DNA of 46,147 nucleotides from Propionibacteriaceae bacterium (GTDB lineage Bacteria; Actinomycetota; Actinomycetes; Propionibacteriales; Propionibacteriaceae): NCBI GenBank assembly GCA_031265875.1, contig JAISCA010000028.1, positions 1 to 46,147 of the forward strand, read 5' to 3'. Shown piece by piece: positions 44,112 to 46,147 of this stretch (position 1 is its first letter; each line of letters starts with the position of its first letter). The notes under the pieces were generated by a model. It saw only the letters and a program-made list of their open reading frames with translations, ran no database searches and was not told where the DNA came from. The position numbers and the translations under genes were made by a program.

Positions 44112-45143
44112 GTGGCCAATCACGACGCCCGCGTCCTCGACGTCATCCGGAGTCGACAGCCCTGCGCGACCGCTGACATCGTCGCGACCACGGGCCTGAG
44201 CCCGGCGACGGTCAAGCGCGTGGTCGGCCGTCTCGTGGCCGATGGTTCTGTGCGGGTCTCCGGCCGGGGCCGGGCGACACGGTACGGTCTCTCGCCCACC
44301 TACGAGGTCCTCGCCCCCTTCGACGTGGACGCCTATTACGCCCACGAGGTCGACCAGCGTTCGATCCACGAGTCCTTCAACTGGGAGCTGCTGGAGACCG
44401 TTCTCCCGACGATGTCTCTGCTGTCCGCGGCGGAGACGGCGAGACTGTCCGAGCTCGACGCCACCTTCCGGGCGAACATCGCCCGGCTCGGCCCGGCCGC
44501 CCGGCGCAGGGAACTCGAGCGCCTCGCCATCGACTTGAGTTGGAAGTCCTCCCAGATCGAAGGCAATACGTATTCCCTACTGGAGACCGAGCGGCTCCTC
44601 AAGGACAAGCAGACCGCGACGGGTAAGACGCGCGACGAGGCCACGATGCTGCTCAACCATAAGACCGCCATTGATTTCGTCATGGAGAACCCGGACTACC
44701 TCGTGCCGCTGTCCGTCAGCCGCATCGAGGACATCCACAGTCTGCTGATCGCCGACCTGGACCTGGAACGCAACGTCAGGAACGTGCGCGTCGGCGTCAC
44801 CGGCACGAACTACCGGCCCCTGGACAACGCCTTTCAGATCAGGGAAGCCCTAGAGATGGCTTGTCAGGTGATCAACGCGAAGGGCAGCGTGTTCGAACGG
44901 GCCCTCCTCGCGATGCTCCTGATCTCCTACATCCAGCCGTTCGTGGACGGCAACAAACGGACGGCCCGGATCGTGGGCAACGCCGTGCTTATCGGTGACT
45001 CGACCTGCCCGCTGTCGTTCCGCACGGTCGACGCGGTCGACTATCAGAAGGCCATGCTGATCTTCTACGAACAAGGCAACATGTCCCCCTTCAAGGACAT
45101 CTTCATCGCCCAGTTCGCCTTCGCCGTCGGCACGTACTTCTGA
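44112..45143 (+). CDS. Fic-family protein with winged-helix N-terminus and changed catalytic motif
   Basis: 343 residues from a GTG at 44112 with AGGAGG 5 nt upstream. Residues ~5–65 look like a winged helix (VLDVIRSRQPCATADIVATT, LSPATVKRVVGRLVADG). The segment SWKSSQIEGNTYSL fits the inhibitory helix ([S/T]xxxE[G/N]) of Fic proteins. The Fic core reads SYIQPFVDGNKRTARIVGN instead of HPFxxGNxR: Gln275 replaces the catalytic His and GNKR, as in Doc, replaces GNGR. AMP transfer is therefore doubtful; it may be a regulator or a changed enzyme. The operator array upstream suggests self-regulation. Confidence 0.88.
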   Translation: MANHDARVLDVIRSRQPCATADIVATTGLSPATVKRVVGRLVADGSVRVSGRGRATRYGLSPTYEVLAPFDVDAYYAHEVDQRSIHESFNWELLETVLPTMSLLSAAETARLSELDATFRANIARLGPAARRRELERLAIDLSWKSSQIEGNTYSLLETERLLKDKQTATGKTRDEATMLLNHKTAIDFVMENPDYLVPLSVSRIEDIHSLLIADLDLERNVRNVRVGVTGTNYRPLDNAFQIREALEMACQVINAKGSVFERALLAMLLISYIQPFVDGNKRTARIVGNAVLIGDSTCPLSFRTVDAVDYQKAMLIFYEQGNMSPFKDIFIAQFAFAVGTYF

Positions 45144-45470
45144 TCTCGACGCCACGGCAATCGTTCACCAACGTGGTGAACTTAACGGCCGTCTGCCCTG
45201 GAGACGCCCAGCCCGCCCGCCGGGACGCCGGGCTCCGAGGCGCCGCGCGTGATCGGCCCCCTCGCCTGTCTCGCCGTCCTCGCCCTGGTGATCGCCTGGC
45301 ACGTCGATATCGCGGAGGATGGCGGCTTCGACATCCCTGTCCCACGGGTAGAGGCGGCAAGCAAGTTCCGTATCTTGTCCAGCGGCCTCCGCGTAAGCGG
45401 CGAACCGGCTGGTTGAGGCTGCGGCGGTGAGGGCTTTGACGAATCTAGTCTCTAGTTCCGGGGGTAGTCG
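45144..45470 (-). pseudogene. Remnant of an Abi-like protein gene
   Basis: On the minus strand, PPELETRFVKALTAAASTSR FAAYAEAAGQDTELACRLYP WDRDVEAAILRDI matches the N-terminal pattern of Abi (AbiD/F-like) proteins, which normally go on with GHLEVALRN. Here the similarity stops after LRDI and the reading continues in low-complexity sequence. The opposite strand just beyond encodes one hydrophobic helix (VIGPLACLAVLALVIAW), perhaps from another lost gene. So only about 60 residues of the Abi domain remain. Confidence 0.45.
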
Positions 45471-45490
45471 CGCTAAACTTTCTCCGAAGT

Positions 45491-45535
45491 CCCCGGACCC
45501 TCCTCTCCCGCCTTGAGCGGTGCAAGAGGCCGGGG
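45491..45535. other. CCCCGG…CCGGGG hairpin upstream of the Abi remnant
   Basis: CCCCGG (45491–45496) and CCGGGG (45530–45535) enclose a smaller CCGCC…GCGG stem. On the plus strand the arm is followed by TTTCTTTCTG, as in an intrinsic terminator. A similar hairpin stands at 45911–45949. Abi genes are known to carry structured RNA upstream, so it may be the leader of the lost gene. Confidence 0.45.
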
Positions 45536-45574
45536 TTTCTTTCTGCTCAGGCTTTCCTTGGCTAGGCGTCACCG

Positions 45575-45680
45575 ATCGGTGTCTCGTTACGGGGCTCCGC
45601 CCCCGCTCCCCGATTCCGGTCGCCCTGCGGGCGGCCGGACTGGGAGACGTCTACCGTGGCTTTCTGCGGGGTTGGGAATG
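45575..45680 (+). repeat. Family-2 copy g
   Basis: Contains GTCTCGTTACGGGGCTCCGC, then hairpin GGTCGCCC-TGC-GGGCGGCC at 45618–45636 and GGACTGGGAGAC. Same orientation as copy a near the left edge. Confidence 0.75.
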
Positions 45681-45775
45681 GCGCGTCGGGGGCCACCCAT
45701 GAGGCGATGGCGACGGTTCGGCGTAGGTCGGTGGTGGGGTGATGACACGACCATTCCCATCACCATCGGCTCCGA

Positions 45776-45790
45776 AGCGATAAAATCGCT
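45776..45790. other. Perfect short palindrome
   Basis: AGCGAT-AAA-ATCGCT has 6-bp arms and lies in the gene-free stretch 45681–45826. It could be an operator or part of a structured leader. No neighbouring gene is clear. Confidence 0.3.
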
Positions 45791-45826
45791 CGTATCTGGG
45801 CTGGTCGAAAGACCCAGGTCCACATC

Positions 45827-45858
45827 ATGGCGGGGGAAGTCCCCCGCCATTTGATTTG
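45827..45858 (+). terminator. Intrinsic terminator
   Basis: A perfect 10-bp stem ATGGCGGGGG-AAGT-CCCCCGCCAT (45827–45850) followed by TTGATTTG on the plus strand. It is the strongest terminator-like hairpin in the window. No obvious plus-strand gene precedes it closely, so it may end a small RNA. Confidence 0.55.
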
Positions 45859-45910
45859 CGAGGGCGGGATGGCGGAACAGTTCGGCAGAAGATAGAGTCA
45901 GACGTGAAAA

Positions 45911-45952
45911 CCCCGGAACGATCCCTAGCCCAAGGCTAAATAGCCGGGGTTA
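45911..45952. terminator. Bidirectional terminator-like hairpin
   Basis: CCCCGG (45911–45916) pairs with CCGGGG (45944–45949), with an inner stem TAGCC-CAA-GGCTA (45926–45938). It is flanked by AAAA on the left and TTATT on the right, so it could stop transcription from both sides. The outer stem matches the hairpin at 45491–45535. Confidence 0.45.
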
Positions 45953-46010
45953 TTGCGGGTTATCGGCAAAAATGTGTGTCTGCCCTTGTGCGTGTCTCGA
46001 CGATGAGGGG

Positions 46011-46147
46011 TCATCGGCTTCTGCCGGTCCGGCCGCGTCTGGCCCAGAGGCCTTCTTCGGCGCTGGCGGTGGGGTCCCAGTCGGTGGTTTCGGCTTCGGT
46101 CGGCGGCCTGGGCGGCGGTGGGGTGTGGTGTTCGGGGCGGATCAGGT
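46011..46147 (-). CDS. C-terminal end of a protein running off the right edge
   Basis: The minus strand is open from the edge to a TGA at 46011–46013. The 44 visible residues are Pro-rich then PTEAETTDWDPTASAEEGLW and a basic end ARRGRTGRSR. Codon positions fit the host's GC bias better than the alternatives. The pattern recalls the C-termini of plasmid- or phage-type actinobacterial proteins, but I cannot name the family. Confidence 0.4.
   Translation of the reverse strand, partial: LIRPEHHTPPPPRPPTEAETTDWDPTASAEEGLWARRGRTGRSR

Noticed and set aside
45513-45854. Plus-strand open frame of 113 codons near the right end
   Set aside because: It runs through a family-2 repeat and into the terminator stem, with no domain or good start.

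Overview
The window is high-GC DNA from an actinobacterium (Actinomycetota). This rests on the gene order glmU–prs–rplY–pth–mfd, the pmt gene divergent from rsmI, the tatD–ksgA–ispE housekeeping set, many GTG/TTG starts and several likely leaderless promoters. I cannot fix the family or genus. There are no rRNA genes, no CRISPR array and one tRNA (Gln, UUG).

Layout. 1–2.6 kb: the edge of a probable IS30-like element, then a lipoprotein and a secreted protein. 2.6–11 kb: a minus-strand housekeeping block (glmU, prs, a small exported protein, rplY, pth, mfd) preceded by tRNA-Gln. 11.2–16.6 kb: an aspartate/aromatic aminotransferase, a protein O-mannosyltransferase and a HipBA toxin–antitoxin pair. 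16.8–20.7 kb (plus strand): a repeat-bearing lipoprotein, rsmI, tatD and rsmA/ksgA. 20.7–32.3 kb (minus strand): a ten-gene operon that looks like a compact type II polyketide or specialised fatty-acid pathway with its own exporter, inserted between ksgA and ispE, genes that are usually close together in actinobacteria. 32.8–33.8 kb: ispE. 33.8–46.1 kb: an accessory region with a DUF4143 ATPase, VapBC, a large flippase-like membrane protein, a BrnT-like/RHH pair, an AlbA_2/HATPase protein, an AbrB antitoxin with a broken PIN gene, a TetR regulator, a Fic protein with a changed active site, and an Abi-like remnant.

The most interesting unit is the 21.3–32.3 kb operon. Transcribed right to left it encodes an ABC exporter (ATPase and permease), a malonyl-CoA:ACP transacylase, a ketoreductase, an ACP, a FabZ-type dehydratase, a 781-residue GNAT protein with a large unrecognised C-terminal region, a GcvT-like folate-fold protein, a ketosynthase fused to a second, catalytically dead ketosynthase (a KS–chain-length-factor fusion), and a phosphopantetheinyl transferase. 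No enoyl reductase, thioesterase or starter ligase is present, so the set predicts an ACP-bound unsaturated (polyene-like) chain, perhaps released or transferred by the GNAT protein and exported. That product is inference. Divergent from the operon, next to ispE, lie two tandem copies of a structured element whose stems carry compensatory base changes.

Intergenic space is crowded with two dispersed repeat families. One has the core CGACACGCCGAA (at least ten copies plus a degenerate inverse one). The other is roughly 100–150 nt with a central GGTCGCCC-TGC-GGGCGGCC hairpin (seven copies, both orientations). Three ~140-nt copies of the first family punctuate the toxin–antitoxin modules at 39–42 kb. 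Coding calls are mostly firm; operator, RNA and repeat calls come from reading by eye.
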